From contig CM063251.1 of the NCBI GenBank assembly GCA_032158295.1, positions 14,211,757-14,275,756 on the forward strand: a stretch of 64,000 nucleotides of DNA, written 5' to 3'. Positions 48,842 through 58,769 of the stretch are shown piece by piece. The notes under the pieces are model-generated. The model saw nothing but the letters and a program-made list of their open reading frames with translations. It did no database searches and had not been told where the DNA came from. Made by a program: the position numbers and the translations under genes. Source of the DNA: Pycnopodia helianthoides. Its lineage: Eukaryota > Echinodermata > Asteroidea > Forcipulatida > Asteriidae. The stretch's first letter is position 1. Every line of letters begins with the position of its first letter.

Positions 48842-48988
48842 TTAGCTTGAGTTCAACGTGAACAGCTCTATCCTATCGGGATCCCAATACAGACTGGAGG
48901 AATGATACACCAACGACCAAACATACGGGATGAAGAACTCCTCCGGCTGTTCCTCTTCAACGTATTTGAATTTCAAGTCCGGAAATTT
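48842..48988 (-). CDS. DYM: DYM terminal exon
   Basis: The acceptor is TTTTCCCCCTTCAG before AAATTTCC. It encodes 48 residues starting [13 protein letters not shown], then [15 protein letters not shown], and ending IELFTLNSS with TAA at 48842-48844. This is the most conserved stretch of the family, and the phase 0 start matches the preceding exon. Confidence 0.96.
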   Translation of the reverse strand, partial: KFPDLKFKYVEEEQPEEFFIPYVWSLVYHSSSLYWDPDRIELFTLNSS

Positions 48989-51900
48989 CTGAAGGGGGAA
49001 AACAGCACCAGAAGCAGTGTAAGCCCAATTCGGGATTTTGTCAATAATAAATAGATTCTAGGGCCGTGTCCGAATTTGAGGCTGCGGCTATGGCTGTTGC
49101 TATGGGTGTTGCTATGGGCATCAAGTGCTTCAACACTTGTTTACGTGACAATCAAGCCCCAGCCACTAACTCGGACACGGCCTTAGTTTTTAAGATTGGA
49201 ACCCAATACTTGCTCAGATGCCATTTAAAAAAAAGCTGAAACTTAAACAAAAGTCATGAAGACAATGCCCCTCAGAAAAAATTCCACAGACACTATGATA
49301 TTTCAAAAAAAAGGAAAACTGGGTAAAATTGGGGAGGATTGCTTCTAGAAAAAGGTAATATATTTGAACTTGCAAAACGAACAATGACTTGAGTTAATTT
49401 GAACTACACACCAAGGCTACAGCACTTACTCTGAGTCTATCTCTGGGCCATTGCAAGATGCCCTGTTTGATCACTTCCAGCACTTCGTGTGCCGTTAAAT
49501 TGTGGTGTTCCTTTTGCTCCAGTCTTTTGGAGAAATACGAAAGAACCTAGAAGTACAATTAAAAAGAACAGTTTTGCAAATATTAGAGGCTTTTCATACG
49601 TCATTAGCTTGTTCTGTATTTGTGCCATGGCCTCTGTTGCCTGGGCCCATTTTCTTAGATATGCTAAATGCACATAAATTAGCTAAGCACAAAACACTAT
49701 AGCTTTGCAGAATTAAGTTACCTGCCAAAATAAGATGTCCACCATTTTGGGAGTCGAAATGTACACAAAAGAATTGACTCCCAATTGCCTAGAAATGATG
49801 GAAGCGCATTGTGCAGAGGTGGTTCCGCATTGCGCAAGGGGTCAATGGCAGAAAAATGCACAAAAGCGTGACTGTATTTCACAGAGTGTCCATTAGATTT
49901 GAATAACAATAGTTATACTAATAACTTGTTCTTATATAGCGCATTTGACAATAACATATCAATGCGCTTTACATTAGTGCCCTGGTCATTGGGCCAATAG
50001 CATTCCTGCAATCTTTCTCAGCTCCCTGGGGAGTATGCAGCCCGAGCTGCCGTGGCGCTCTGAAGGCCATTTCAAACACCTCTACCCTCGCAGGTACCCA
50101 TTTTACCCCTGGGTGAAGAGAAGCAATAATAGTAAAGCATCTTGCTCGAGGACACAAACAAGTGTCATGACCGGGATTCGAACCCACACCCCGGTGACTC
50201 AACCACCAGAACTTGAATCCGATGCTCTAAACCGCTCGGCCATGACACCACACAAGGCAGGTGTGTGCGTATTCAAGATGGGTTTGCATTATTGCATCAC
50301 TCATCTGCTTACGAATACACACTAACGTACATCTTACTTCACTTACGGCAAGATGCAGAACGTGAAACGGAACTTTTGCTAGTGAATGCTCCGTAAGCAG
50401 AAAACATCTGCTTACACGTTTTACAAAATTGGTCCATGAACTGCTTATCTGCAATTTTATATTAACCAGTTACCACGGACTGCCTTAAACGGGTTCTCAG
50501 GAAAAAGTAGGAAACTTTTAGTGAGTACAGGGGCTGACCTGCACGTACATTATGGTGAAGGCTTTTACATACTTTGCTGGCTATTTTTAAAAATTTAAAA
50601 ACAGATCTGAAATCAGATTAAAGTAGGAAGAATATCATGCCTGCTTGTAAAAAAACGAAACAAATCTTTTTAGTCTTACCGTGTCAATATTCTGGATGAT
50701 GTCGTAGAATTTGGAATGCGTCTTGAAGCCCGTGAACCGTTCACATTTGTAGAGCAGTGTGTAGATGAGGTCAGGGTTGTGGGGCAGCATGTTAGTCAGG
50801 CAGGAGTTGATGATCTCCAACACCATCCGGATGCTGTCCTCCAAAACGGCCAAGTCTGACATCTTCAAGGGGGTGGGGAGATGAAAGAAGATAGGAGGAG
50901 TCAATAAGGTAGGAGGAGTCACTAAAATGCAGCCAGTAGCCAAGTTCACGAAACTTTATGCAACTGCCCAAGTCCACTTGTGCAAGATTTCTTGTGTTAG
51001 GGGTGCACAACTTACGCAATAAATGTTGCGCAAGTGGACTGACGCAGTTGCATAAAGTTTCGTGAAATCGACGGCTGGACATGAGCTATCAGGTTTAAGA
51101 TTTGCATGGTGTGGACGGTAAGAGAAAGTCTAGTGTTGGGGGGTGAAGACCATGTGAAAATAATCTCTTTGAGGGATAATGGTGGTTCTGAAATAAGAAA
51201 TGTCTCCTTCGCTCAATTTCTTTTTTTTATAGATAGAACCACAAAATAAGTTTGTCAGGCAAAGAAGTAAAAAACAGTTAATAGTCTGACATTTTGACCC
51301 AAGCAGAGTCTTTCTTGAAGGCTGTTTTTAGCCTTCGAGAAAGCCTCTGCTAGGGTCGAAACGTCGGGCCTTTTACTTTTTATTTAATGCATTTACAGAT
51401 CCTTTTGATTGTAAGCAGTTTGCAACAGCTTAAACTACTTTCTCACTCAAAGAAGTAGTCACTACAATTATTATTGTATCTTTCTGGTAGCCATCAAGGA
51501 AACCTCAAAAGTGCCTTGCACTGTAACCTGTAGATACTTGTGAAGAGACAAATGTTGAAGAAATCTCCATTTTGGATGTGGGTGGGAAAACCAAAACTGG
51601 GGGAAGACCAACGCAATTAGGCATTGCCTAAAACCAAAACAATACACAAGCAAGGATTTGAACCAGAGTCCAATGAGGTGGGAGGCAGGGCAGAAACCAC
51701 TGAGCCAACCCGAGTGCCCCAGTATAACTTCCTCCGTATAGAACCTTATTATGGTGCAGACATCTCTATTTTTTCGTTTCAAAGTTAATGTAGATGGACA
51801 TGTGTGTGACCAAGCCAAAATAATCTGTCACTTTGTTTTGGTATCAAGTATAAACCACAAGGGAAACTGACTGGGTATAGTTGAAATAAATTTGGGTTGA

Positions 51901-54900
51901 ACAAAGAAAAATTGACTAGAGTGGGACTTGAACCTGCGACCTCCGGGTTAAAGGTGCCGGCGGTCTACCTACTGAGCTATCTAGCCCTAATGTTGGGGGT
52001 CTTCCTATTTTGTCAATATCTTTGTTCGGGTGTCGCCAGTCAGAAGCCATTCAACCTGTAAATACTGTATAGTCAAGGATTACACCCAAAGGGAGTGCAA
52101 CTTTTTTATTTCAAATATCAAGTAACAAAACCATTGTTTTGGTGTGTGGAGTCGCTATACTTTCTTGCTTTTACAAAGTTTACTAGTATTTTAAATCTCG
52201 AAAAACATTGAACTTGAAAACCCCCCCTCCAAAAACATGTTTACACCACCAATTAAACAACTTTTCAAACAAAAAGCATTATTGGACTTTCGAACTAAAC
52301 AGCATACAACGGTTCAACCCCACAGAATATGCAGTAGGAAAAGACTGGACCGAAAAGGGTCAGTGAGTCAGTGTCGGGTACTTCATCAAGACGACAGGGT
52401 TAAGTTTGCGAAGTCAACGGTGATAAACTGTGACTGCCTTTCTGAGAGTTTGACACAACTGGCCTTGCCCGGTCGTGTTCTCAGAATATCTTAAAGAGTA
52501 ATTTCTGTTCTTGATAGTGAGAAGCACGGATACTGGGCCGAGGTGTTTAAGTGATAATATATTGATGAGGAGAAGGGGGCAAAGATGTCAGGGAAGGGGC
52601 AGTGTGGACGGCTTCCCCTTTACCAATCAACGGAGGACACGGACTGGCTTTGGTTTTAGCAATTCTGTGGTTTGGTTTGGGGAGATTCCACTGCATGCAC
52701 ACTGGCACAATCATAGACATGGATCAAGCGAGGTGCACTGGAACACGTATACGCATAATAACATCAAAGCATTGTGCAGTTTCATCAGATGACACCATCC
52801 AAAAACTCCAGCGCCGCAGAGCTTTGGGAGGAAACTCTAATATCTTGCATATAATCACAAGCCTTAGCGTGTGATGCCCAGTTTGAGGTGACGATCAGTT
52901 TGGTCTGTGAGGGGTTGAGTAATGAAAACGAGGACGGAAATGTGCCTTGGTTTTTGGGGGCGACCGTGAAAGCAGTGAGAGGTGGAACGGACAGGCGAGA
53001 TGCCACTCTGAATGAACCACCCAAGATGCCTCGTTAACTGCAAGTGTTTCAAATTCATCATTTGTTTCTAATGAGCTTTATATAAATTAAACATCACTTG
53101 GCACCTTCAAGCGAAAAAATGTCTTAAAATTCATTAAATGTTCCTAATGAGCCTCATAGAAACTATTTTCCACTTTACACCTTCAAGCCAAATTTTCTTC
53201 AAACTCATTATTTGTTTCTAATGAGCTTCATATAAATTAAACATCACTTGGCACCTTCAAGCAACAAAACTTTCTTCGCACCATTGGTAATTAGTTTGAA
53301 AATATTTCAAATTAAAGTGAATAATAATGAATACGAGTGCAAAATATCACAAGAAATTATGAAACACATGATAATTCCAGGGTTTATATTTGGAATAATG
53401 AATAACATCCTGATCATCAGGTAGTGGGCTGGGGATCACCCTCAATTTAGAAGATCAAGCCCCCCCCCCCTTCCCCAAAACCTATTGGATGTTACTCAAA
53501 CAACTGTAATTTTTGTTTAAGTATAAAGACATGATCTTTTTTTAGAGCAAGACTGAAGTGACTTTTAACATACTTTGTTATTATTGCTTAAAGCAAAATT
53601 GCAAATGCAGAGTTTGCCCTGAACTTTTTGAGTGAATAGTCATTTCACAAGTCCGCCAGCTTTTTGACTAGTCCATTGTTCATACAAAATAGAGATGCTT
53701 TTCAGCACTTGAACTAGCCAGCCAGACCACCTGAACAGAACTTTGACTAATAAATATTAATAGCTTGCATTTATATAGCGCTTAATACAGGCGTTTCTAA
53801 GCGCTGATATATATTTTTCCCTGCCAGGTATGTGGAGCTAGGTTTTTGAAGTACGAGGCCTATCCATTAGCACCATGTAATGGTTTACAAGGTGCTGTGG
53901 CGCAATATGCAGCCGATCAAACCAGGAACACCGGGGCGAACCCCTTCTCTTTTCGATAAGTGTAGCCTACTGGGTTCTTTTACGTGTGTTACACAACACA
54001 CAGGACTTACGGCTTTACGTCCCATCCGAAGGACGCAGCAATAATGGTCAAGTGTCTTGCTGAAGGACACAAGTGTCACGACTGGGACTCAAACCCACAC
54101 TCTGCTGATCAGAAACACCAGAGCTTGAGTGCGGTGTTCTTATCCGCTCGGCCACGACACGCCAAAGGTGTTGGCCAGCAGACCGCTGTTCAGGGAGCGT
54201 ACTGAGACGTGTACTTTAAATTAGTCACAAATAAAAAAATTTTTTAAATGTAACAAATAAACTTTTGCAAAAGTGAGCACTTTATTACAATGAACAATTC
54301 ATACTCGATGGACTCACTGAACCCTTTCAGTTTTGGTTTATAAGTTAATGACAGGTGATGACCAGGCCTGGAATTACACAGAGTGCCATGGAGGCCATGG
54401 CCTCTATTGCCCTTTGGTCTTGGCCTTAGTGCCCCCTTCAAACATAAGATTTTCCAATTGAAGTTCCCCTTTGTGCAAAATGAGAATGGCCTTGCCCTCT
54501 CAAAGATGAAATTCCAGGCCTGGATGACAACAACTTTACGCATTTGTGACCCGATCTGTCGAAATGAGGAATATATCGACCCCTTAATAAAATTGAGTTG
54601 TGCATACTGTGTTAACAAGTAACTCACTGGCTTTCCAGCAATACCATTATTTTTTCCGTAGCTTATTCCAGTCCGAAGTTATCGTGTTTGTTTAGATACT
54701 CGTTTTAATCAACTTTGAAGAGAATCAATTGTGTACAAACATGCACAAGAAAACGTACTTTTTGTGGATTTATTCATCTTTTCAACTAAAGGTAAGACCA
54801 CGACAAGAAAGATCAAGTTTTATTTAACCTAATACCACCGAAATCGCGGAATCGTTTTTTGTAGTGTTTTTTCATGATTTGTGACCAACTTTACATGCAA

Positions 54901-56752
54901 ATTACACGCAATACGTTCTGTCTGACACATTCCTCATTTCGATAGATCAGTGCCCAATTTCATGGCTCTGCTTACCATAAGCAAAGAATCGGCGCTTGCG
55001 GAAGCAGGGAATTCCGCGCTTACGTCAAGCGTATTTCACGGGTTAGCGGGGATTTTCGGCTTGTGCGCGTGCGTACTCCACGTTACTAGGCATTCTACGC
55101 TTACACAGCTAGCGCAGAAATTCGGCGCTTGAACAGTGAGCGGAGAATGGTCACCGCAAGCGCAGAATTCGGCGGTAAGCAGAGCCATGAAATTGGGCCC
55201 AGGTCACATTTGTAAGATTCAAACACTTACCAGGATCTCACATTCAGGATCTTCCTCGATGGAAGGAACTTGTGTAGAGCGCTCCCTCAGCTGGGCGACA
55301 ATCCGATCATGCTTCTTGGTCAGTGACTCAAACATGCTGCAACAAACCGACAAACATCAACAGTTCATTTCATCCCCATTTATTTCATTTCGTTTATTAA
55401 CGCTCCTACTGTCAGTGACTCTTGGCAACATTTTCCAGTGAGTTGACCAACCATTTGAAACCATTCGACTGCCAAGGTTGACTGCCAAGGTTGTGTACGG
55501 TGGCACAACTGTGCACAGAACAAACTGTGTACTGTGTACATGCATTCCCTTATGGTACCATATTTCAGGCTGGCATAGTTTATCTATCATTCAAAACCAC
55601 TTGAATGGTCAGACAGCAAGAGGGTTAATTCTGGTTGTGAAGCCAAGGACTGTCAGAAAAGCGAACTTTAATCACTACTACTAGGCAAGAACCCCCATGG
55701 AGAGAAGACAAGGAAGGAAGTTTCAGTTTTAGATGACGGAGGGAAAAAAAACGAGAGAATTATTCCAGGGAAAACCCATGCAATCAGGTAGGGACTGAAA
55801 ACCCAATCCACAAAAAGGCCCCCCTGGGGGTCCAAGATGTGGAAGGTGAGGAAAGATATCACTACCCGACCGCCACGGCTAAGTCATGTTTAACACCAAC
55901 AGGTACTCCCTGGGTATTTCTGGGCCAGGAATGTTTCAAATTAAATGTTATCAGAAGTCCACAAATCAATTATTGATTTATTCTGGTTGTGAATTTACTG
56001 TCATATTATACTCCTCCACGTTTTCTTCGGTCCACACTTGACATCACTCACTTCCCCCCCCCCCCCGACAAAAAAGAACAAACCTTTTAGCCATTAAATC
56101 GTTGTGGTACCTGCTGATAGAAAATATGATTCAAACTACCGTTTCAGCTACCGGACAAGCTTGGTGGTCTAGTGGTAAGACATCTGCTCTAACATGGCAA
56201 AGGTTGTGGGTTGGAATCCCACCTGAGTAATATGCCTGTGGATTTTTTTTTCTCCCACAGGACTCCGGAAAGTACGGAGTATACAATGCTTAACACACAT
56301 CAGTGTACAAGTAAAACACCAATAATACTATATGGTTTTGAGGCATTGCATAGTGAGGTATCAATGTATATTCGGTTTGTGGTAACACCATCTACTTTGC
56401 TGTGTAGATTTTGTTCTAGTAGAACAAATAGTAAACAAGTAGCGAGACAAGTTCTCTAAAGAACAAAATCTACACAGCAAAGTAGATATACACATGGTGT
56501 TACCGCAAACCGAAAATATACACAAATAATACTATTAGTATTAGCCATGTCTGTGCGCACTGCGTTGACTGTATAGAAAATGAATGGTGTCTGGAGGGTT
56601 AAAGGATCTAACTGGTTGAGAATGCACACTTCATTGATAGAGTCCTGGGATAGGTACCTGACTATTCTCTGGGTGACATACGGGTGCAGTGAGTGGAACT
56701 GGGAAGACATGTTGGCCAGAGCTGCTAAGCAATTGGTGTGGAGATATTTGTC
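48842..56752 (-). CDS. DYM: Dymeclin (DYM), C-terminal five exons, 5' part outside the window
   Basis: Join on the minus strand: 56752-56658, 55336-55231, 50862-50680, 49546-49430, 48988-48842. Phases are compatible throughout and translation gives 215 residues to a TAA stop. The product starts [19 protein letters not shown] and ends in a block containing [13 protein letters not shown], then [12 protein letters not shown]. These are the conserved C-terminal signatures of dymeclin. Known of the family: a peripheral Golgi protein, N-myristoylated in vertebrates, needed for Golgi organisation and secretory trafficking; loss causes Dyggve-Melchior-Clausen dysplasia in humans. There is no enzyme active site. 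The fragment is about one third of the usual ~670 residues. Introns are about 1.3, 4.4, 1.1 and 0.44 kb and are full of SINEs and MITEs. The region 56753-64000 holds no further DYM exon that I can find, so the next intron exceeds 7 kb. The frame has no break, so the gene looks intact. Confidence 0.95.
49063..49182. mobile_element. Small inverted-repeat element, family C, in DYM intron
   Basis: The ends GGCCGTGTCCGAATTTGAGG and AACTCGGACACGGCC are inverted repeats. The interior reiterates GGCTATGGCTGTTGCTATGG. 120 bp; the cleanest copy of the family here. Confidence 0.85.
49430..49546 (-). CDS. DYM: DYM penultimate exon
   Basis: 117 bp, 39 codons, phase 0 at both ends. The acceptor is TTGTACTTCTAG and the donor is AGA|GTAAGT. 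It encodes [17 protein letters not shown], then [20 protein letters not shown]. The VLE(I/V)IKQG and P(R/K)DRL motifs are family hallmarks. Confidence 0.95.
49642..49738. mobile_element. Family G fragment in DYM intron
   Basis: GGGCCCATTTTCTTAGATATGC, then TTAGCTAAGCACAAAACAC and TTACCTGCCAAAATA resemble a left half of a G element. The right end is absent. Confidence 0.55.
49915..50252 (-). mobile_element. SINE-C, essentially full length, in DYM intron
   Basis: On the minus strand the head is GGTGTCATGGCCGAGCGG, then TAGAGCATCGGATTCAAG, B box GGTTCGAATCCCGG and GACACTTGTTTGTGTCC. The body has ACCCAGGGGTAAAATGGG and GAGCTGAGAAAGATTGC, and the tail has AAGCGCATTGATATG and GCGCTATATAAGAAC. The A box, CAA-like anticodon region and B box resemble tRNA-Leu. 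Confidence 0.9.
50680..50862 (-). CDS. DYM: DYM internal exon
   Basis: 183 bp, 61 codons, phase 0. The acceptor is CCACCCCCTTGAAG and the donor is ACG|GTAAG. It encodes [20 protein letters not shown], then [20 protein letters not shown] and [13 protein letters not shown]. The [10 protein letters not shown] and NPxLxYxLLYK motifs are dymeclin-specific. The internal ATG is not a start codon; an alternative AG seven bases further in would break the frame. Confidence 0.95.
50932..51078. mobile_element. Foldback element, family Q, in DYM intron
   Basis: TTCACGAAACTTTATGCAAC and CCAAGTCCACTTGTGC on the left are mirrored by GCGCAAGTGGACTGACG and GTTGCATAAAGTTTCGTG on the right. The ends are GCCAG and CTGG. 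About 147 bp, 70 bp upstream (in transcript sense) of the 50680-50862 exon acceptor. Confidence 0.85.
51287..51395. repeat. Dyad repeat with GGGTCGAAACGTCGG motif, in DYM intron
   Basis: The right half TTCGAGAAAGCCTCTGC, then TAGGGTCGAAACGTCGGG is the inverted counterpart of the left half GTCTGACATTTTGACCC, then GCAGAGTCTTTCTTGAAGGC. I have seen the right-half motif as a dispersed repeat in marine invertebrates. It resembles the 3' part of retroelement hammerhead motifs (CGAAACGTC) but lacks a CUGANGA core, so ribozyme activity is not supported. Confidence 0.6.
51560..51722 (-). mobile_element. SINE-A copy in DYM intron
   Basis: On the minus strand it reads GGGCACTCGGGTTGGCTCAG, TGGTTTCTGCCCTGCC, B box GGTTCAAATCC and a body with GGTTTTCCCACCCACATCC. 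It is diverged from 3190-3342. Confidence 0.8.
51892..52090 (-). mobile_element. SINE-D copy in DYM intron
   Basis: GGGTTGAACAAAGAAAAATT, GACTAGAGTGGGACTTGAAC and CTACTGAGCTATCTAGCCC, then CTATTTTGTCAATATCTTTG and GCCAGTCAGAAGCCATTC. It is a single-arm copy in the same layout as 21345-21556 on the opposite strand. Confidence 0.85.
52091..53045. other. DYM intron, no feature recognised
   Basis: Open frames at 52237-52874 have no recognisable domain and no matching phase with DYM. Nothing else is seen. Confidence 0.45.
53046..53270. repeat. About 75-bp tandem repeat, three copies, in DYM intron
   Basis: The motif CATTATTTGTTTCTAATGAG with CATATAAATTAAACATCAC and ACCTTCAAGC recurs with starts about 75 bp apart. 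The middle copy is the most diverged. Copies one and three share the stretch AATTAAACATCACTTGGCAC exactly. Confidence 0.88.
53271..53759. other. DYM intron, no feature recognised
   Basis: A C run lies at 53460-53470. No repeat family or exon signal is seen. Confidence 0.45.
53760..54165 (-). mobile_element. SINE-C copy in DYM intron
   Basis: On the minus strand it has GGCGTGTCGTGGCCGAGCGG, AGAACACCGCACTCAAGC, B box GGTTTGAGTCCCAG and GACACTTGTGTCCTTCAGC. The body has GATGGGACGTAAAGCCG and GAACCCAGTAGGC, and the tail is AAGCGCTATATAAATGC. Confidence 0.88.
54363..54522. mobile_element. Family L MITE in DYM intron
   Basis: 160 bp with ends CAGGCCTGGAATT and AATTCCAGGCCTG. GATGAC is repeated directly outside at 54357-54362 and 54523-54528, a likely target duplication. 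The interior GGAGGCCATGGCCTCTATTG is palindromic. The same interior is the source of the 22-bp minisatellite at 31668. Confidence 0.85.
54553..54948. mobile_element. Inverted-repeat element, family P, in DYM intron
   Basis: The left end GATCTGTCGAAATGAGGAAT and right end ATTCCTCATTTCGATAGATC are inverted repeats with one mismatch over 20 bp. 396 bp, AT-rich interior, no ORF, single copy in the window. Confidence 0.8.
54951..55200. mobile_element. MITE, family H, complete, adjacent to a DYM exon
   Basis: The ends TGCCCAATTTCATGGCTC and GAGCCATGAAATTGGGCCC are inverted repeats continuing through TGCTTACC. The interior has repeated CGCGCTTACG and GCGCAGAATTCGGC motifs and is CpG-rich, unlike its AT-rich surroundings. 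250 bp. It ends 30 bp from the 55231 exon boundary. Confidence 0.9.
55231..55336 (-). CDS. DYM: DYM internal exon
   Basis: 106 bp. The acceptor is TTTGTTGCAG and the donor is CTG|GTAAGT. It starts with one base that completes a Ser codon from the upstream exon, then encodes [20 protein letters not shown] and continues [13 protein letters not shown]. The part after KKHDR is a variable linker in the family. A family H MITE ends only 30 bp beyond its donor. Confidence 0.93.
55720..55880 (-). mobile_element. SINE-A copy in DYM intron
   Basis: TTTTAGATGACGGAGGG, AACCCATGCAATCAGG, GTAGGGACTGAAAACCC and AATCCACAAAAAGGC follow the SINE-A body. The head is degenerate. Confidence 0.78.
56160..56265 (+). 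mobile_element. SINE-E, tRNA-like head, in DYM intron
   Basis: TTGGTGGTCTAGTGGTAAGA (A-box like), then GTTGTGGGTTGGAATCCCAC (B-box like) and GTGGATTTTTTTTTCTCCC. Single copy in the window, so the 3' limit is uncertain. Confidence 0.7.
56364..56523. mobile_element. Foldback element, family J, in DYM intron
   Basis: ATTCGGTTTGTGGTAACACC, then ACTTTGCTGTGTAGATTTTG on the left is mirrored by CAAAATCTACACAGCAAAGT, then GGTGTTACCGCAAACCG on the right. About 160 bp. It lies 135 bp past the donor of the 56658 exon. Confidence 0.85.
56658..56752 (-). CDS. DYM: DYM exon, most upstream in the window
   Basis: 95 bp. The acceptor is CATTCTTAG before GACAAATA and the donor is GTCAG|GTACCT. It encodes [20 protein letters not shown], then [11 protein letters not shown] plus two bases of a Ser codon. 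It begins in phase 0, so the missing upstream exon should end on a complete codon. Confidence 0.95.
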
Positions 56753-56930
56753 CTAAGAATGAAAACAAAAAATACAATTTTTGTTACAATTTTTGTTAAC
56801 ATTATTATTCTTTTTTTTCAAAAGGTTTAAAACACATACAAAAATTTGCAGCATCATCTAGGGCAACACTAATAATACAAAATTTGTACAACATTGAAAA
56901 TAATAAAAGTATTCCAACATTATAAATCTA

Positions 56931-57047
56931 GTTTGGGGTTGAACAAAGAAAAATTGGATTTGAACCAACGACCTCCGGATTAACGTACCGGAGGTCGTTG
57001 GTTCAAATCCCGCTCTAGTCAATTTTTCTTTGTTCAACCCCAAACTA
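56931..57047. mobile_element. Compact SINE-D foldback
   Basis: AGTTTGGGGTTGAACAAAG to AACCAACGACCTCCGG is immediately followed by its inverted complement CCGGAGGTCGTTGGTTC to CTTTGTTCAACCCC. The two tRNA-like 3' halves face each other with only a few bases (ATTAACGTA) between. The A-box halves and central body are gone. Confidence 0.9.
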
Positions 57048-57452
57048 TTTGAAATTTACCCAGTCAGTTTCCCCTGTGGTTCATTACTTGACATTTAAAT
57101 ATTATTAATCTGACAACAAATTAGGGTAGTAAAAGCACGACAGCAGCAACAACAAACCCAATTTATTTATCCATTTCTTATTTTAGTAGCAACCATCATC
57201 AACTTATTAACTCTCATTCAGATTGGTGATACTTTGTTAGCCCCCCCCCCAAAAAAAGTGGGTGTTTCTGCAAACTAATGTGCAGCACACTAATGTAAAG
57301 ACATGACAGAGGACATAGAAATGTTCAAATTTGTGTCATTTTTCTAAGATGCACACAGCAAACTAAAAAAATACATTACAAAATTAGATGTGTGGACATT
57401 AATCTATACCTGACATTTGAAAAAACATAGACTCAACCCAAACAACTTTAAA
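57048..57452. other. DYM intron, no feature recognised
   Basis: AT-rich with a C run and A run near 57240. Nothing else is seen. Confidence 0.45.
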
Positions 57453-57836
57453 GGAACATTACAGAATTGGTTTTTGCTAACAAAACAGTTGCTGGCAGTG
57501 TAAGCACTTTATGTAATCCACCATATACATAAACTGACAAACCTGTAGAGGTTTGAGATCGATCGGCCATCTGGGTCACGAGAAAAGTGAAAAACCGATT
57601 ACACATTTGCATGAAATCATATAGATTCAGCAAATGAATAAAACGCTCACTGAGCGATAAACTCCAATCGGAAAATTAGTTTCATTCATTTCTCATCAAA
57701 TATGGCATATCAGACAGAAATATTTCAAGGGATTTTTTCTACTATCATCATTATTAGGCCGTGTAAGTTTCATGTAAATCTGTGATCAAAAAGTATATTT
57801 TACAAGTTTTGTTCTTACCAATTCTGTAATGTTCCT
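57453..57836 (-). mobile_element. T1 MITE, complete, TTAA-flanked, in DYM intron
   Basis: 384 bp between TTAA at 57449-57452 and 57837-57840. Same orientation as 24031-24415 and very similar to it throughout, including the CGCTCACTGAGCG palindrome. Confidence 0.95.
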
Positions 57837-58769
57837 TTAACTTTGAATGAAAGAATATTTCAAGTTGTTTTCTAAATGTCTCCACAACCTACATACATCC
57901 ACACAATGTAGGGCATATCTTCTTTAAATTCAACAACTAACATACGACTTTCAGCAAAAATACTTTTTACAAATAACGCAGAGAATTTAAAAGAAAAGAA
58001 GAAAATAAAACCTGTGACATTCCTTCTTTGCATGCAAGCCCAACAACAAGTGACTTGTAGGATGTGTAAGGCATACTAATATTCCCATATCAGTGCAGCC
58101 TGGGGTTAATTAGCGTTGTAAAACTCAATTCCCTTGGCTTGCTATGCGGTAAGCCCCCTGATTTCCTCTAATTCCCTCGCTGGATGTCTGTGAGCGAGCG
58201 AGAGAGCACTGACGCAACCCAGCGGTGGGGGGCCACCGTTTATTGAAACTAAGTGATGACTTTCTCTTGCGGTTTGGGGGGGCTTGTGAGGGTTTCTTGA
58301 GGTAGTACACAATGCCTCTGGATAAAAGAATTTAAACCAAAACTTGGGGGAAGAAGTTACCGCTATCCCCCTGAATTTTTTGTATGTTAAGTTGCCAATA
58401 TTGAAAAAAAGCACACTATGTACAATGTACAAACAGGCACAGAACTCCTGACAAAAATATTAATTAATAAATAAATACAAGAAAAGAAAGGAGAACAAAA
58501 AACAGTTTATATTTGTTTATTTGTTGTTTGTGTAAAATAAATGTTCTCTCGTTGGTTGTTCAGTGTAAACGTTGAAAACCAGAGGACGTTAGTGAGTTTA
58601 CTCTTAAACAATAATAAATCAATTATAACTTTGATAAAAAAAAGGACCACCCCCCCCCCAAAAAAAAGTACAGTCTGTCCCAATATGGCTCGTCAGGCCG
58701 TTGTTTACATCCAGTTTCCTTGGTATTAAACGACTGAGAATATTTCTGACAAGATGCCTATTCATAGCG
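57837..58769. other. DYM intron, no feature recognised
   Basis: A locally GC-rich patch at 58140-58300 gives open frames on the minus strand without any known domain or DYM similarity. Confidence 0.4.

Noticed and set aside
50792..50949. Open frames extending upstream of the 50680-50862 DYM exon
   Set aside because: The extension beyond 50862 is intron (polypyrimidine tract and AG), and the ATG at the exon edge is an internal codon, not a start.
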